A program made the translations under genes and the position numbers. A stretch of DNA of 64,000 nt, taken from positions 36,041,501 through 36,105,500 of the forward strand of contig JAPTOF010000001.1 of assembly GCA_028554755.1 (NCBI GenBank), given 5' to 3'. Origin of the DNA: Cordia subcordata. Taxonomy: Eukaryota > Streptophyta > Magnoliopsida > Boraginales > Cordiaceae. This document shows, in pieces, positions 1 to 13,111 of the stretch. Position 1 is the stretch's first letter, and every line of letters starts with the position of its first letter. The notes beneath the pieces are model-generated. The model made no database searches. It was given only the letters and a program-made list of their open reading frames with translations, and had not been told where the DNA came from.

Positions 1-35
1 TCAATTGTAGTGTAGTGTATGCTAGTAAAGGGTCA

Positions 36-93
36 AATCCACTAGGAGGCTAAAACATGGAGTGAATCCACTAGGAGGTTAAAACATGGAGTG
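36..93. repeat. 29-bp tandem duplication
   Basis: Two copies of a unit starting AATCCACTAGGAGG stand head to tail with a 29-bp period and one visible difference (GGC versus GGT). A partial third start (AATCC) follows. Simple local duplication; no function inferred. Confidence 0.85.
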
Positions 94-2018
94 AATCCTA
101 AGAAATGTGTCCTTGAGAATTGCCTATAAAGGGACCAAAACTAAGATTCTATTTTTGGGGATTTTTGGTTTGAAGGGACTTAAACTCAATAAATGTATGT
201 TTGTAGCAGAAGAATGAGTATTTATACTCCCATAAGGTTATAGTCCTATAAGGAAAGCAATAAAAATGACCTTACTCTTAATTGGGCTGGCCTATGTGGA
301 CTAGCCTCATATTTTAATTTCATGGCTTCAATTATGATTTCATGGGTTTGCCCAGATTTTCACGACATAGTCATGAAATTCTCTGTCCGTCAATTTTATG
401 GGTTCGAAGCAAATTTCATGAGTCGCCAGAAATTTCGTGACGTAGTCCTAAAATTCTCTATTTCCACTTTATTACTTGCTTAACTTTCATGGGTTGACCA
501 TGAAAATTTTCCATGTCCATGGATTGGCCTTAAACCTTTGAACCTTCAAAGATCTCCCACGTATGTTGCATAAAAAACAAGGGCACCTACCTCTTTTGCT
601 CCTATGGAAGTTCCAGAATTGTTTGCGATTAAGGGTCCACAAAAGGCGTCCTTTACCAAGCGTCCCAAGTAACATTGTGATACCAATTTGGTTCATTTTG
701 TTCCACTACTTTATAACCGGCCCAATTGAAAGTGTAAGCACTAATCCTTATGCGATCTTACTTCAAGCCCCTTTCCATAATGATCCTTGTTCACATCACA
801 TTCTCAATTAAAATCTCTTCATTGTCAATGATCTTTTTGCCTTGAATCAAATTTAGAACTACGTTACCAAAGTTACTATGTTCAAGATAAGTCTTTATAA
901 TTCTATTAGCTTTTATGTACTTATGGAAAGCCTTCACACCATCGTTAGTCTTAATATATCTACTCCCTTTATCAAGATTATTATTATACTTACATTATAC
1001 CTACACCATTATTTATACAACTTAAATTTCCAATTACAAAGTTAAAGAAGTCCACTAACTTCATACGTATTTCCTCACAGGATTCTTCAGAAGGGCCCTA
1101 CTAGGATACATTTTAATATTGTATATTGCAGTATTTGAATGTACATTCCGAATTGGCATATTTGGATTAGGAGTGCAATATTTGAATCTATATTTAGAAT
1201 TGCAATAATTGAAAAAAAAATGTACATAACTAAAACCATAATCTATATGACTAAAAGGATATTGGGACCACATAAAAAATCAAAATACATTGAAATCGCG
1301 TAATCTCACAAGACAAATTAACACATTACATCTTTTCCAAAACACCATGACCATATTATAGAACAAATAATTGTACACCATAAAATTACATCCAACTAAT
1401 ATCAAATACTACACCAATGAATTTTGAAAAAAAATCATATGATTGCATTTCCCTTTTTTATTTTATTTTATTTGGACGTTCACCACACAAGCCTGTGCAC
1501 TAATATGATCTTATATACTTGAACTTTGCACCTTAGGTTGCTGATAAAAAAATAATAAAAAAGAATGCACCAAGTTACAAGATAAACTCCAACTTGTCAC
1601 ATGCATCAATTTAACAAAGAAAAAATAACGGATTTTAGGGTGAGATGAAATAGGTTAAGGTAAAAAATGGATTTAGGTTTATTGAACTTTTAGATTTGGG
1701 GAAAAAACAGTAAAAATTGGTAGTGTTGCATTTTAGATTCTTTTGTTTTTTAAGGTCTTAAGGGCATGCGAGTCATTTGAGGATGGTAAGGAAGGGTGGA
1801 GTTGGAAATTTATTTTAACAATGAAGGTTAAAAATGTGATTTAGTAGGAAGATGACATATATTTGTTAAATTTTAACGAAAGTTTAGGGGCAAGGACTAA
1901 AAGTGAGACTCTTTGTAAACAGTGAGGACTAAATTGGTTACTTTTGAAATAATAGAAATGAACTTGACAAAAAATGTAAACAATAAGGGCTAAATATAGA
2001 ATTTGCTCTAAATTTTAT

Positions 2019-2265
2019 AGGGCAAATAACACCATATTCCTATGGTTTATTATAAATACACATTGCACCTTGTCGTTTTAGAATCTCATTATGGTGGTCA
2101 AATGTATAGCACACTTGCCCCACTTTAGGGGCATTATGCTACATATTTGAGGATTATAATAAGGTTTCACGCCTATTTTAAAACTATAAGAGGGTAATAT
2201 ATATTTATATAAATCACAGGGAGAGGGGAGGGGGTGAAATGCTATATTACATAAATTTATAAATG
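2019..2265. mobile_element. Foldback MITE with long, diverged terminal inverted repeats
   Basis: The left end (AGGGCAAATAACACC, then a CTATGGTTTATTATAAA-type segment) resembles the reverse complement of the right end (reading inward, CCCCTCCCCTCTCCCTGTG and a TTTATATAAATA segment). This is the layout of the AGGGTAAAT long-TIR family seen again at 13112 and 32744. The right boundary is approximate and I could not fix a target duplication. Confidence 0.5.
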
Positions 2266-3197
2266 ACTCCTATTATTTGACCCTTAGTGATAAATTTTTA
2301 ACCTCATTGCTAAACAAAAAATCATAAACTAATTTAGAAAGGTTATGGTGTTGAGTTACAATATTCAAGGTGTTTCAAAAACAAAATCTAACAATTTTTT
2401 GTCCCCTTTTCTTGAGTGTTTCATCAATATGCTAACCTAAGAAGATTTTATCATTAGGACTAGACTAATTATTTTTAGGGATGAAGTTAACAACTCAAGA
2501 TTTGAAGAAGAAATTTAGAAAAGTTAAATTATAGTTCTAGGATAACATCCTTCTTGTATATGGGCAATGTAGAGCATAAATATATAAGTATTGATATTTA
2601 ATATTTAGTTCACTAGTTTGGTACAATTCTAATTGGTACAATTCTTGGATTAAGATTTAGAATTGTACCAAAACAATTTCTTTGCTATGATTTGGTTTAG
2701 TTCTTGTAAAAAGGTTATTGAAACTTATATTTCTAGTATGATTTGGTACAATTTTTTGCTATGATTTGAGAAACTCAAGATCTATGTACAATCTTAGTGT
2801 GTGTATATATATTATGCATATATATGTCTTTTCTTTTATTTTTATTTTTTTTAAAAAATTTGTACTTCCAAAAAAATCTAACATCCTTAAGTTACAATTG
2901 TCCTAAAAATGTTTATGCTCTTTTAACCCTAATTAAGGAGCAATATGAATCTTTCAGAATATTGGACTAATTCTATTATTATTTTTTGAAATATTGCAGA
3001 TTAATTTAAATATCTCTAAGTAACAAGGACTAATTTAAAAGATTGTGACAATAATGAAGTCTTATGGTGAAATTAAACCATGAAATGTGTTGATGGAGAA
3101 GCATTATTGTGGACTCTTTCAAATATGTAGATTATACTCCTCTTTCCTTTTCAAAAGGGCGGGAAAGCAAACAAAGTCTCGCTTAAAAAGCAAAAAG

Positions 3198-3231
3198 CGC
3201 GCGCGCGCACACACATACACACACAAAACAT
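3198..3231. repeat. (GC)n(AC)n microsatellite before exon 1
   Basis: An alternating GCGCGC run passes into ACACAC with one AT interruption, about 65-100 bases upstream of the first ATG, so probably in the 5' UTR or core promoter. A GA-rich stretch follows up to the start codon. Confidence 0.8.
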
Positions 3232-3294
3232 ATAATAGATACTTTTAGAGAGAGAAAAACAACAGAGCCTTCTAGAGAGAGAAACGGAGAGGAA

Positions 3295-6200
3295 ATGCAG
3301 AGCTCGAGCTCAAGCCGCGATTTGATGAGCTTGCTTGAAGCCATTAAAGCTTCGGATGTAAGCTTTCTGTAAAACCGTATATTGTTAATTTCAAAATCCT
3401 TTTCGTCATTCATCTCACACACACAGACATATTTTTTGATGGTTCATAATAATTTAGAGTATTGATTGAAAATTTTACTTGAAGTTTTGCTCGCTGAATT
3501 TTATTTTATGTTTTTAAAATTTTTTAGTTCATTATTCATGTTGGATAGTTTTTTCATTCTTACATTTTTCATCAAGAAAATTTGTTCCGAGAGTTACATG
3601 TGGAAAAATTAAAGAATGGAAGTAGATAATGTTAAACTATATTATGTGAAAATGGAGAATTTTAGATTTAGGGTTTGTAGAAGATAGTTTAAAAGTTAGT
3701 ATTAGATAGAAAATGAAGTGAAAATTGAAAGTGTGTACTTAAACCTATAATTCGTGTCAAAATGAAGGTTCTATAATAGTTTATGTGCGTAATTATGAGT
3801 TTGGTCTATGGAAGCCTTGCTATAGATGTGGCTAACCCTCCCGAGATAAAAGGCTTTTGATGTTTCAATTTGCTAAGGGTTTAATTGGCCTAGTGTCTTG
3901 TAAGCCTAGACGTGCGATTCGGCTCAAAATCTAATTCGCAGTAAGTGTTTGGTGCCTCAAATCTGCATTAGCATTTGCGTAGCGGAAGCGGGATGATCCA
4001 CATCTTTTAAAAGTTGGGTATGGTCAGTTAGCTTCTAGGTTTCATCAGTGTGATTTCCGAAATGAGCGTACATTGATTAGCCCCTAAATTCCTAGAACAT
4101 TGTAGAAATAGACCAGAAATTTGCAATCCTATCAAATTTCTGACAGCAGACTCTATTTTGCACGGTGCTTTGGCATATAATGCTCATCTTGTAATTGGGT
4201 GTACTCAAGCTTCACTTGAAAAGCTTTATATAGTTTGGCAGAATGAGCACAATTCAATTTGTCGGGGAGTGACGGGGTATATTGATGCCTAAATGTATAA
4301 TTAGAAGTAAAGGTTAAATACTATAACAGCTATTGAGATCCTTTCTCCAAAACCCAACAGCAACTAAGAATTTTTAGCCTCACTCATTTACTTGGTGGTG
4401 TTTGAGGATATTGAAAGTTGTCATGTTTTGTTGATCATGAGTATGTTGAAAGGGCAAATTGAAGCTTTGCCATATGTATTAACAGGAGCCTCAGGCTTTG
4501 GGCTATCTCCAACATACTATAAACAACTACGAAAAGGTCTAACTTTGCGCATATTTTTCTCCATGCTACACGCAATGTTAATTCTGACATAGTCTGCCTA
4601 TGTCCTTTCAAATCTTAAACTTCCATGTTAGTAGATGTTTTTCTATACTCAACCTGCAGAACATGTTTACTTGGTGGCATTTGTTATCTTATGGTATTCC
4701 AGACATTGGAGTGAAGCAGCAGAAAAGCCCCAAATTTTTTTAGTAAACAGAAATGTTTATGTTAATATGGCTTTCTAATTTTTGCTCCTCCTCTCATTTT
4801 TTTCCTTCCCTTGAACTTTAAAAAGTTTCTGCTAAGAATTTGGATATATCTCCTTGCTATGATATGCTTTTGCTTTTATCCACCATCATACGTAGCCAGT
4901 TCTTGATCTGAGAGAGAAATTTAAGGTAATGGCTCCAAGTTCTGTAGTAAGTTAAAGCTTGAATATTGTCCCTGTCAGGTTGTTGAGAACCGTGTTCAAC
5001 TGCTTACTGAGCTTGAGGAGTTACATATAACTGAGAAGTCTGAAGTGGCTACTGTGTTGGAGTCCCTGAATGTATCCGGATGACTATAGTGCATTTGAAA
5101 TTTGCCAGCTTAAATTTCATATTTCCCTATTTCCTTTTGGTTGAAATCCAGAAATTATCATATTAATATAACATGGACTGTTTAATCTTTTTGAAGGTGG
5201 ATGGATACTTCAGATGGTAACTTGTAACAGTTGACATCCAAACATTGATATGTCAAAGTATAGTTACTTCGTTAATTTTGTATCCTCCGAATTTGGGTGG
5301 CTCAAAAAGTTTATTTTGTTCGTTATTATTTTATTTCCTATGCAGCATTCATGTCATGGTTTAGGGTTTATTACACTAACCTTCCCTCCATCTAATGTAA
5401 ACTAGTAAATTACAGCTCCTGTTTTTCTGAATTAGATTAAACTCCCTTGTAATATACAAGCTTTGTTTCCCAGACATCCCGTTAACAGTTGAAATATCTT
5501 CAATGAATCAAATTTACGCCAATGTTACCCTTTCACGAATAATTCTTAATATTTTCTACATTTTTGTAGTGACTCACTACTTTAGCAATCATGTATCAGC
5601 ATTACTGTTGTTATGAGCACATGGGATAGTCCAATGACCGAGATTGTTGTGCACAGAATTCTTTTCTAGGCTAATGTAGTTTAGAAACTAAAGTCTTGCT
5701 GGTCAGACAAGATAGAGGGTAGATCAGTATATCTTTCCAAATGGCTAAAGATCATGGTGTTGTTTTAAGTATGTGAAATTGAGCTGTCTGGCATCATGCA
5801 TCGACTGTGAGGTCTTAACTAAGTTTAATGTTCTCAACATTTTAGACCTTCTCTTGTGAAGGTAGCTCTTTTTGTATTTCCTTAACTTTTGGCATGTGAA
5901 ATTTCTGTTTTATTTTTTCTGATGATAGTTGGTTTCATCTATATCTTTGCTCTCCTTTCTCTATTTTTTAGTTGGTCTTTTTATTTATAACACATATGAA
6001 TGCTACTTTCTTTCCTTTTTACTTAAAAGATTATGTTTAGTAGTCCTTCCTCGTCATGTTGGTCATAGCCGGCTTCTGGGCCTTGTATTCCGGATTGTTT
6101 TCCTTGATCTTGTTCTATTCTCTATAACTAGCTTTAACTCTTAAAACATTCTATATGCTCTTCATAGCTTTGAACCAATTAATCTTATGTCATATACTAG

Positions 6201-9200
6201 AATCAAGATAGCATGGGAGAAAAGAAAGAAAAACTATTGAACGATGATTATGTGACAGTGCTAATAGTCTTTTTCTGGTTTTCTATTGAACGATGATTAT
6301 GCGTCAGTGCTAATAGTCTTTTTCTGGAAGTTCTTATTATGCGACAGTGCTAATAGTCTTTTTCTGGAAGTTCTTGACCTCTTTATTGCTCCTTAACTGC
6401 ATCTGTCTGTCTGAACTTTGCCAAAGTATATCATGGTTAGTTCTGCTTTTTCAATTTGTCATGTTAAGAACTAACGTGCTTAAATAGTTTGAAAAACTTT
6501 AGTTGATAACATTGTTCTGGAAATTGTTCAAGCTCTTCTTAGATGTCAGCTTGTTATTTTTTGCAATGTGTTCAGGGTGCTCTATGGGTGTAGCTAGTTT
6601 ATGTTTCAATCCATAACTTTACTAGATATTCTGGGAAGACTTCACTTGTCTAGACATATCACAATGCATGCTGAACAAGACTATATTGCATGGGGCTTCA
6701 AGACACCTAGAGGCAGGCATATCTGGTGTCCTGGGACAGTTTATTGGCCTTGGGACAAAGGTATATTCCGCTCCCTTCCCAGATTAACTTCCACAGCTTC
6801 GTGAGTTATTTGCCACTGGAGATGGCATATTTTTGAATTCTGGAAGTTATTCTCTGTGGCTTAAATATTGGCCTCAAATTTCAGGCAAGCATATGGTGTC
6901 AGAAGCATCTGAAGATGACACTTATGTCAACTGAGGAATCTCCAGAAGAAGAGCACAGTGGGTTCTTTTACCAGGCAAGAGTTTCTACTCTCCATTGACT
7001 CATGCTTGCTAGACTGATTTTCTTGGTTTCATTTCTCTACTTTGTTTGATGATTGGTATTAGGCCAGGGGAAGTGCCTATATCTCTTTCCTAGGATTATT
7101 GTCTGCCTCAAGATAATCAGCCGTCCAATTTTCATCTAAAGGAATTTGTCTGATGAATGTAAAGATCACTACATTTCAAGTTCTTGTAGAGATACAAAAA
7201 TAGGGCATATGTCTATTCATTTACTATCAGCAGAGCAAATTGTGTAATTTGAATTGAGCAACCCCTAGTTCCTACTGGCTACAGATTCTCTAAAAATACC
7301 TATGTCTTAGTCTAAAATTTTAATCAGGTCCCACCCCAAAATAATGTTTGTATAGTTGGGAAATTATGTGTTATAGCTCTTACTGAGAAAAGAACTCCAG
7401 CAGTTCCTAAGTTTTTAGTTCATTGACAGTATACTACACTATTTAGCATGCAAATTATTTGGAAGTGGTTGTGTCTTTTAGCTATGATTTTAATTTTAAT
7501 CTTATTGCATGAACAACGTAGTACCCTATGAAATATCACAAGTGGTTGTAATATGGTATAGCTTTGCAAACATTTTATATCGGTGAGGATAAAGAGGCTT
7601 TAAGACCAAGCAGCCATAATTCTAAAATTCTGTTGTTGTTATGGCTTGTACTAACATATAAGATTGTTACTGAGCAGATTGGACAACTCAGAATAAACAA
7701 GTGGCAAAGTTCATAAGGGACTGAGATTTCTAGGATTATTGTAGATGCTACATTTCGTCTCTAAAATAAAAGACACATACCTTTTATTGGCTTCTCTTAC
7801 CACTACCATACCTTGTGCAAAAAGGAGAAGCAGGAGGAAAAGGGGATATGTCTTATATTTATTTTGTTTTGTTCAGTAATGAGACGCCACTTTAAAAGTT
7901 CCAATCTCAAATTTAGAGGAAGTGAAGTGGAAAGGTTGTTCTGCCTCTTTTGTTCTTCTTCTTTCTCTTTTTTCCCTTTCAAGCTAATCAGCAAATGTTT
8001 GTAGAAAACAATTGTTGTCATATTGACTACTTTTTCTTTTTTTGAGCTGCTTTTCCACAATTTTTGTTTTGTTTTGTTTGTCTTTTCTGCCTCTTGTGTT
8101 ATCTTCTAATAGAATCTTTACATATTGTTTACCTCCATATAAAATTCTAACTTTATGCATTCTCTGAAAACATACCTTCTTCCCCCCTTCTGTACGCTGT
8201 TCCTATCTGTCAAAAGGTATGAAATGTTTGTAGCCCGTACATTTTCTTCTTCTTCTCCTGATAATGGGATTTTTTTTTTCTCTTAAACTAGATTGCTGGA
8301 GATGTGCAATATAAATGCACATGAAGTATCTGATATGTCGAGTTTATTGTAACATATTTGATACTTTTCTCTTTTCTTCAGTTGCTTCTTGACTTGCTGA
8401 ACTTCTCTGCGGCTAGTTTTTCAGCTCTTGCAAAGTACCCAATTCCGGATAACAAGGAATTGATATCTATGTTTGAGAATTTCGTTTTGGAACAATTAAA
8501 CTTGATGAAAGATCTACTTATGGAGATAAAGGTATGGATTACATGCCCTTGGAGTTTCATTCCGTTTGTTACTAAGACTAACAAATGATGATGTGTTCTG
8601 GGAACTGCTAATCTTGTTTAATCAGTCTAATTGGTATTTATCATGTGATTTAGATAATCAAAATTCATTGACATGATAACTTGTATATTTCGCAAAAGCA
8701 CAAGTGTAATATAAATTTGTCGCATACTTTCTACCCATTACCAATACAAAAATTCAGGTGGTTTACTAATTACTTTCCATTCTATAAATCACAATTCCCT
8801 GCCCTAGAAGAGGTTAAAATCTTTACCACACTCTTTTTCCTAATAAATCACTAGTTTCTAAAGCTCTCATGGAGAATCCTGTCAGCTTTGCTTATCATGT
8901 AAGCTTTTTCTTGTTCTGAACAGAGGATTCCTTCACTTGGATCAGAACTGCAGAAGCAGGCACATGTTATCCTTGATTCTGCTATACGATTATGCAAGGT
9001 GTATTCCACTTCTTTGAATTGGGAGTTGTACTTTAAGGAGGACAAGAAAATTGGGGGTTCCGAAGAGGCTACCCGTGTGGATCATGTTATCAATGTCACC
9101 AAGTGTACAATAGAGAAATTATGTGAATTGGGCATTCTTGCTGCCAATGATGGTGGGAATCTTGTTAGTGTTCTTAATTTGTCATGGAAAGGTGTAGTAG

Positions 9201-11651
9201 CATTGCTTCAGCTTGGAAAGGGTGCTTTAGCAATGAAAGTTGACGTAGCCAGTATCATCCTGACTCTTATCTCATTGGCAAAGGAGTCCTTGAGATGTGC
9301 TGCTGGTAGTTGGTTGAAGTCACAAAAAGAAATTACTCTTGCAGAAGCTAAAAGAATTTTCCTTCCAGTAAAGTTTTACCTGATTAATGCTGTGAGAATT
9401 ATTAGCCAGTACCCATCCCAAGCATTTTCGGTGTATAAAGAGATAACATTGTGTGTCATCATGATTGCAACTTTTAGAATCTCTCTGAGTAGAGATGAAC
9501 TTTTAAGATCAGGATGTGAAGCCCTGGCAGAAACTTTAGAACCTACATCTCTTCATTTACTCAATTCTCTAATAAATTCAGCTCGAATACAGCAAGAGCA
9601 GAAGTTTCAAATTTTGGAGAGCTTATGCCGGTGTGAACGAGATACAAATTCTGGTTGCGAATCCTTAACTAGTAATCGTGAATTCAATTCGATGGACACG
9701 ATATTCTCTGTGACCCCTGATTCTATGGGCGGAGCAAAAATATTGTTACCTGGTCAAGTTATCTTATTTCTTAATCTCCTTAAAAGTGCTCCTGATCTTG
9801 AAGAGGACCTCAGATTTGGGATGGCCAAAAAGCTCGGATGGATTTTGGATGTAATAGTAGATGAACATGCATATTCTTTTATCTTACAAATTCCTGTGCT
9901 ACGTGGTTCTAATCAAAGCCAGGGGTTAGTTTATCAGCCCGTGATCTACTTAGTACTTCAGGCATTGAAGACCTTCATGATTGTGGTCTATTCAACTCGA
10001 GCATGGGAAGAAGTTCAGTCATTCCTGCTCGAAAATTTTTTCCATCCCCATTTCATATGTTGGGAAATTGTAACTGAGTTGTGGTGCTTTATCCTACGTC
10101 ATGCTGATACAGACCTTGTGAATAGTATTATTGATAAACTATGTTCACTAATGAAGTGTATAACATCTCTGGAATCAGTATCAAATCCAGGTAGTCCCCT
10201 GCGAAGAATTGCAAGATCAATCTGCATGCTTGTTACTCATGGTTCGCAGTTAGTTGCAGATCGAGTTTACAGTTCCATTTTTAGCAGTAATGATTCCCAT
10301 TTTTCTTCTAGTTTATATGCAGCCTTACTCTTGGAGGGTTTCCCACTAAATTTCCTGTCAGAAAAGACAAGAAGTATTGCAAAGCAAAGAATTGTAAAAG
10401 AATATTTTGATTTCCTGGAGAAATTTGATAGTGTTTTGCCAAAAACATCTGATCTGAACGATTATGGTTCTCCAGTATTTTGTCTGTCCGCTGCCCTGCA
10501 ATCTCAGTAAGTGATCTTCTCCTCCACAGTATTTGTTGTTCTGACTCAGTGCAATGTGTATTCAAAGTCGTTTATTATTTTTGATTGTCTAGTTTCCAGA
10601 AATCATTTTACTTGTGTAAAAGTGGGTTCCAACCCTTCCCGAACTTGAGCACAGCAAGAGTTTTATGTTCCAAGCTACCCTTCATGATTAGTAATGAAAA
10701 TTTCAATTTACAGTTTTCTTGTTTAGTATAAAATTTAGGTCATCGCTTTCTTGTAGACAGGTCAGTGTATCTGATACTGATATGAAGACTCCGAAGCTCT
10801 TAGTTGCAATCTCTCAGAAATACCGAAATGCTGAGGAAGACACTCAGAAGGATCAATATCGCTGGCTCCTCAGTGAGACTTTAGGGATAATTTCGAATTT
10901 GAGGCATTTATATTCATCTGATGGAATAGGAGAAGCCATTTTGGAGCTTCAAAGCCTTTTCATTTCAACGCCCGCACAATTGGATGGTCAATTTTTCCAG
11001 TGCAAGCCAAATCTAACCTATTTCATGGCTGGCCTTGGCCATGTTGAATTGACAGACAGCGAAGATGATGCACGGACTTCAGCAGGATGGGAGTTGTATC
11101 ACATGTTGCTAAGAGAGCGGCACTGGGCATTTGTTCATCTGGCACTCTCAGCATTTGGATATTTTGCTGCGCGTACTTCATGCAACCAGTTATGGAGGTT
11201 TGTTCCACAAGATGCCGCTCTTTCATTTGATTTAGAGTCTGGAGATGAAATAGATGAGGACAGATTTATGTCAGAGTTGAAAGCATTCCTTGAGAAGGAA
11301 ATGGCGTGTCTCAGTATGAAATCTAGCCCTGATCAGCATGAAATGCTTGTAAAAGAAGGTTTAATGCTAAAAGAAGTCGTTCAAAAGACACTGAGCAATG
11401 CAGAGGCTAGTATTTGTGATTTCATGGTGGTTGATGGCGAAAATCAAGCTACTCGGAAGAGAAAGCTCCCCGATGAAATTAGCGAAGGAGTTGAATTGCT
11501 TCAGAGCGGGTTGAAGGTCATGAGCAACGGTCTGTCCCAGTGGAAACGCAGTCAAGTCGACTCCACGGAAATCCATGACAAATTCATGGCTCACTTTGTT
11601 CACCTGGAAGATGTGATTGCTCACTTGGTTAGCCTAGCCGATAATGGTTAA
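3295..11651 (+). CDS. FLIP: FIDGETIN-LIKE-1 interacting protein (FLIP/MEICA1/FIRRM family, DUF4487)
   Basis: I assemble seven exons: 3295-3357, 4979-5071, 6626-6760, 6885-6974, 8382-8531, 8924-10506 and 10757-11651, giving 1002 codons plus TAA. All junctions are in phase and all are GT-AG except intron 4, which looks GC-AG. The protein begins MQSSSSSRDLMSLLEAIKAS, is alpha-helical in character, and has a long central exon (residues about 178-705). A conserved-looking C-terminal block carries FGYFAARTSCNQLWRFVP, followed by an acidic segment and a basic TRKRKLPDE stretch near residue 940 that could be a nuclear signal. From family knowledge, FLIP (Arabidopsis), MEICA1 (rice) and FIRRM/C1orf112 (human) bind the AAA ATPase FIGL1 and limit RAD51/DMC1-dependent strand invasion and crossovers. 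The assignment rests on my recognition of this block and the gene's size, not on a search. The start is the first ATG of an in-phase 21-codon exon. No transmembrane or signal sequence is visible. Confidence 0.75.
6234..6375. repeat. Three tandem copies of a short unit in intron 2
   Basis: The segment AGTGCTAATAGTCTTTTTCT occurs three times in a row, each preceded by a variant of GATTATGTGACAG, inside intron 2 of the FLIP-like gene. The copies differ by a few bases and by the length of the linker, so this is a degenerate local expansion. Confidence 0.85.
6975..8381 (+). other. Probable GC-AG intron (intron 4) of the FLIP-like gene
   Basis: The coding frame runs to CAG and is followed by GCAAGA, which fits the strong consensus of GC donors (AG followed by GCAAGT). 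The acceptor at 8380-8381 ends TTCTTCAG, and reading resumes in phase with LLLDLLNFSAASF. A GT donor 6 bases further on (AGA followed by GTTTCT) is also in phase and would add Ala-Arg, but it matches the donor consensus poorly. Confidence 0.55.
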
Positions 11652-12639
11652 GTTCCTCTCTCCCCGAAAGCCGAATTCTTGGGGTGCTAGCCTTACAAGC
11701 TGCTGAAGAACTGAAGTAGAAGTTTCAACCACAACTTAGGAATCTCAAAGAGGTAAAAGCGTTGGATTTATTCATTTTTCAGCCACATCTTTGGTTTAAC
11801 ATAATATACCACTATAAGGAATGTAAATGTAATCATTTTTCAGCCACATCTTTGGTTTAACATAATATACCACTATAAGGAATGTAAATGTAATTAAGTA
11901 CACCAAGCTAGATGAGCATGCATACAATATCGTAGCCAAACATGCCTAATGCTAAGTCTCTCCGGGTCTCTGATTTGCATGTACACTTGTGCATCCAAGT
12001 CTGGTTCTTCAATCTTCAGGTTTCAGTTTAGTATATGTAAAAGTTTTTTAAAATAAATACATGTGTATTTATTTTAGTGTTTTTCCCAAAATATATGTTT
12101 TTTTAGTATGAAAAATTAAATTAAAGTCGTACACGTCCCATTGAAATAAAATTGTAGAACTGCCTACGAGAAAAGACGAGGATAGATCATGGCCATTTCT
12201 AATTGAATGTAATAGTGCAATCGTGAGTGCCTTCCTTCGCAATTTTATTACAATATAAACATCGCGACGCAGATAATTTTTATGGGACTTCACTTTTCTC
12301 TGGAGCAAGGCTTATTGTGGAGAATATGAAAAATTTGTCATTAGAAATTTTTGTTCTAATTTTCATTTTATTTGTAGGATGACCGACGCTGTGTGATTGG
12401 ATGGTTAAATTTAAATTTAAGGATTATTTTTCAGGTTAATCCTATTGCGGTTGACTAAAATTTGTAACTTTTCTCATGGAATGGAAATTTATTTAATTAA
12501 AAAAAAAGGAAAAAAGAAAACACTTCGCGAGGCCAACCTGCATGGACTGGATGTTACACTAATCCATGCACTTGTAGTTGAAAGTTTTCAGCATGCCTTG
12601 AATACATATTTGATGAGCACAGACACGACCGATACATAC
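11652..12639. other. 3' flank of FLIP-like gene and intergenic DNA
   Basis: The 3' UTR should begin here and holds a 61-bp tandem duplication. The remainder to the start of the retroelement is AT-rich with no open frame of note. Confidence 0.6.
11772..11894. repeat. 61-bp perfect or near-perfect tandem duplication in the 3' flank
   Basis: The unit beginning CATTTTTCAGCCACATCTTT and ending AATGTAAATGTAAT occurs twice with a 61-bp period and no visible mismatch, 120 bases after the stop codon. It therefore probably lies in the 3' UTR and doubles a TGTAAATGTAAT motif of the kind found near plant polyadenylation sites. Confidence 0.9.
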
Positions 12640-13111
12640 TGAGAACTATACATTTGAAATATCAGAGGATATTGACAAGTTCTTTGCTAAATGGTGTCAA
12701 AATGAGTTATTTAATTTAATTTTTGATATAATATAGATTTGAAAGAAGAATAAAAGAATTTGGAATTGAGACAGAGGAATAAAAGCAAACAAAAAAAAGA
12801 ATAAAAGCTCAAATTTACGAGTTTCGAAGTACGGTTTCACGAAAAATTTATAACAAGAGCTACAGAATCCGGTTTGAGACGATTCAAGACTTGACAAAAA
12901 GTTTAGACCGAAAGCTACAACTTTCATGTTAGAGCTTTTGCAAATTCTGAGCACAAAATAGTGTAAATCGCGTTTAAAGTTTTGTTCACGAAAAATAAAA
13001 ATTCTATTTAAGTGGTAAGGCCCACTAGAGATAAAAGAAATTAAAAAAAAATGAAAAGAGGCCCAAGTTCATGTCTAAGTCGGTGGTGCAACTTGTAAGG
13101 GCATATGTAAT

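Larger units (their letters stand above)
1..3294. other. Intergenic region upstream of FLIP-like gene
   Basis: I see no convincing gene here; the open frames near 0.5-0.8 kb are short, overlap on both strands and match no family I know. The stretch holds a 29-bp tandem repeat near its left end, a foldback MITE near 2.0-2.3 kb, a 13-bp inverted repeat (2633-2645 with 2659-2671) and a GC/AC microsatellite just before the first exon. The promoter of the downstream gene should lie in the last few hundred bases, but I see no clear TATA box. Confidence 0.6.

Noticed and set aside
487..811. Overlapping frames on both strands at the left edge, considered as a transposon gene remnant
   Set aside because: No motif of reverse transcriptase, integrase or transposase was recognisable and there are no flanking repeats.
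7803..8588. Frames of 60-85 residues on both strands
   Set aside because: They lie in intron 4 and exon 5 of the FLIP-like gene; only the exon 5 part of the plus-strand frame is coding.
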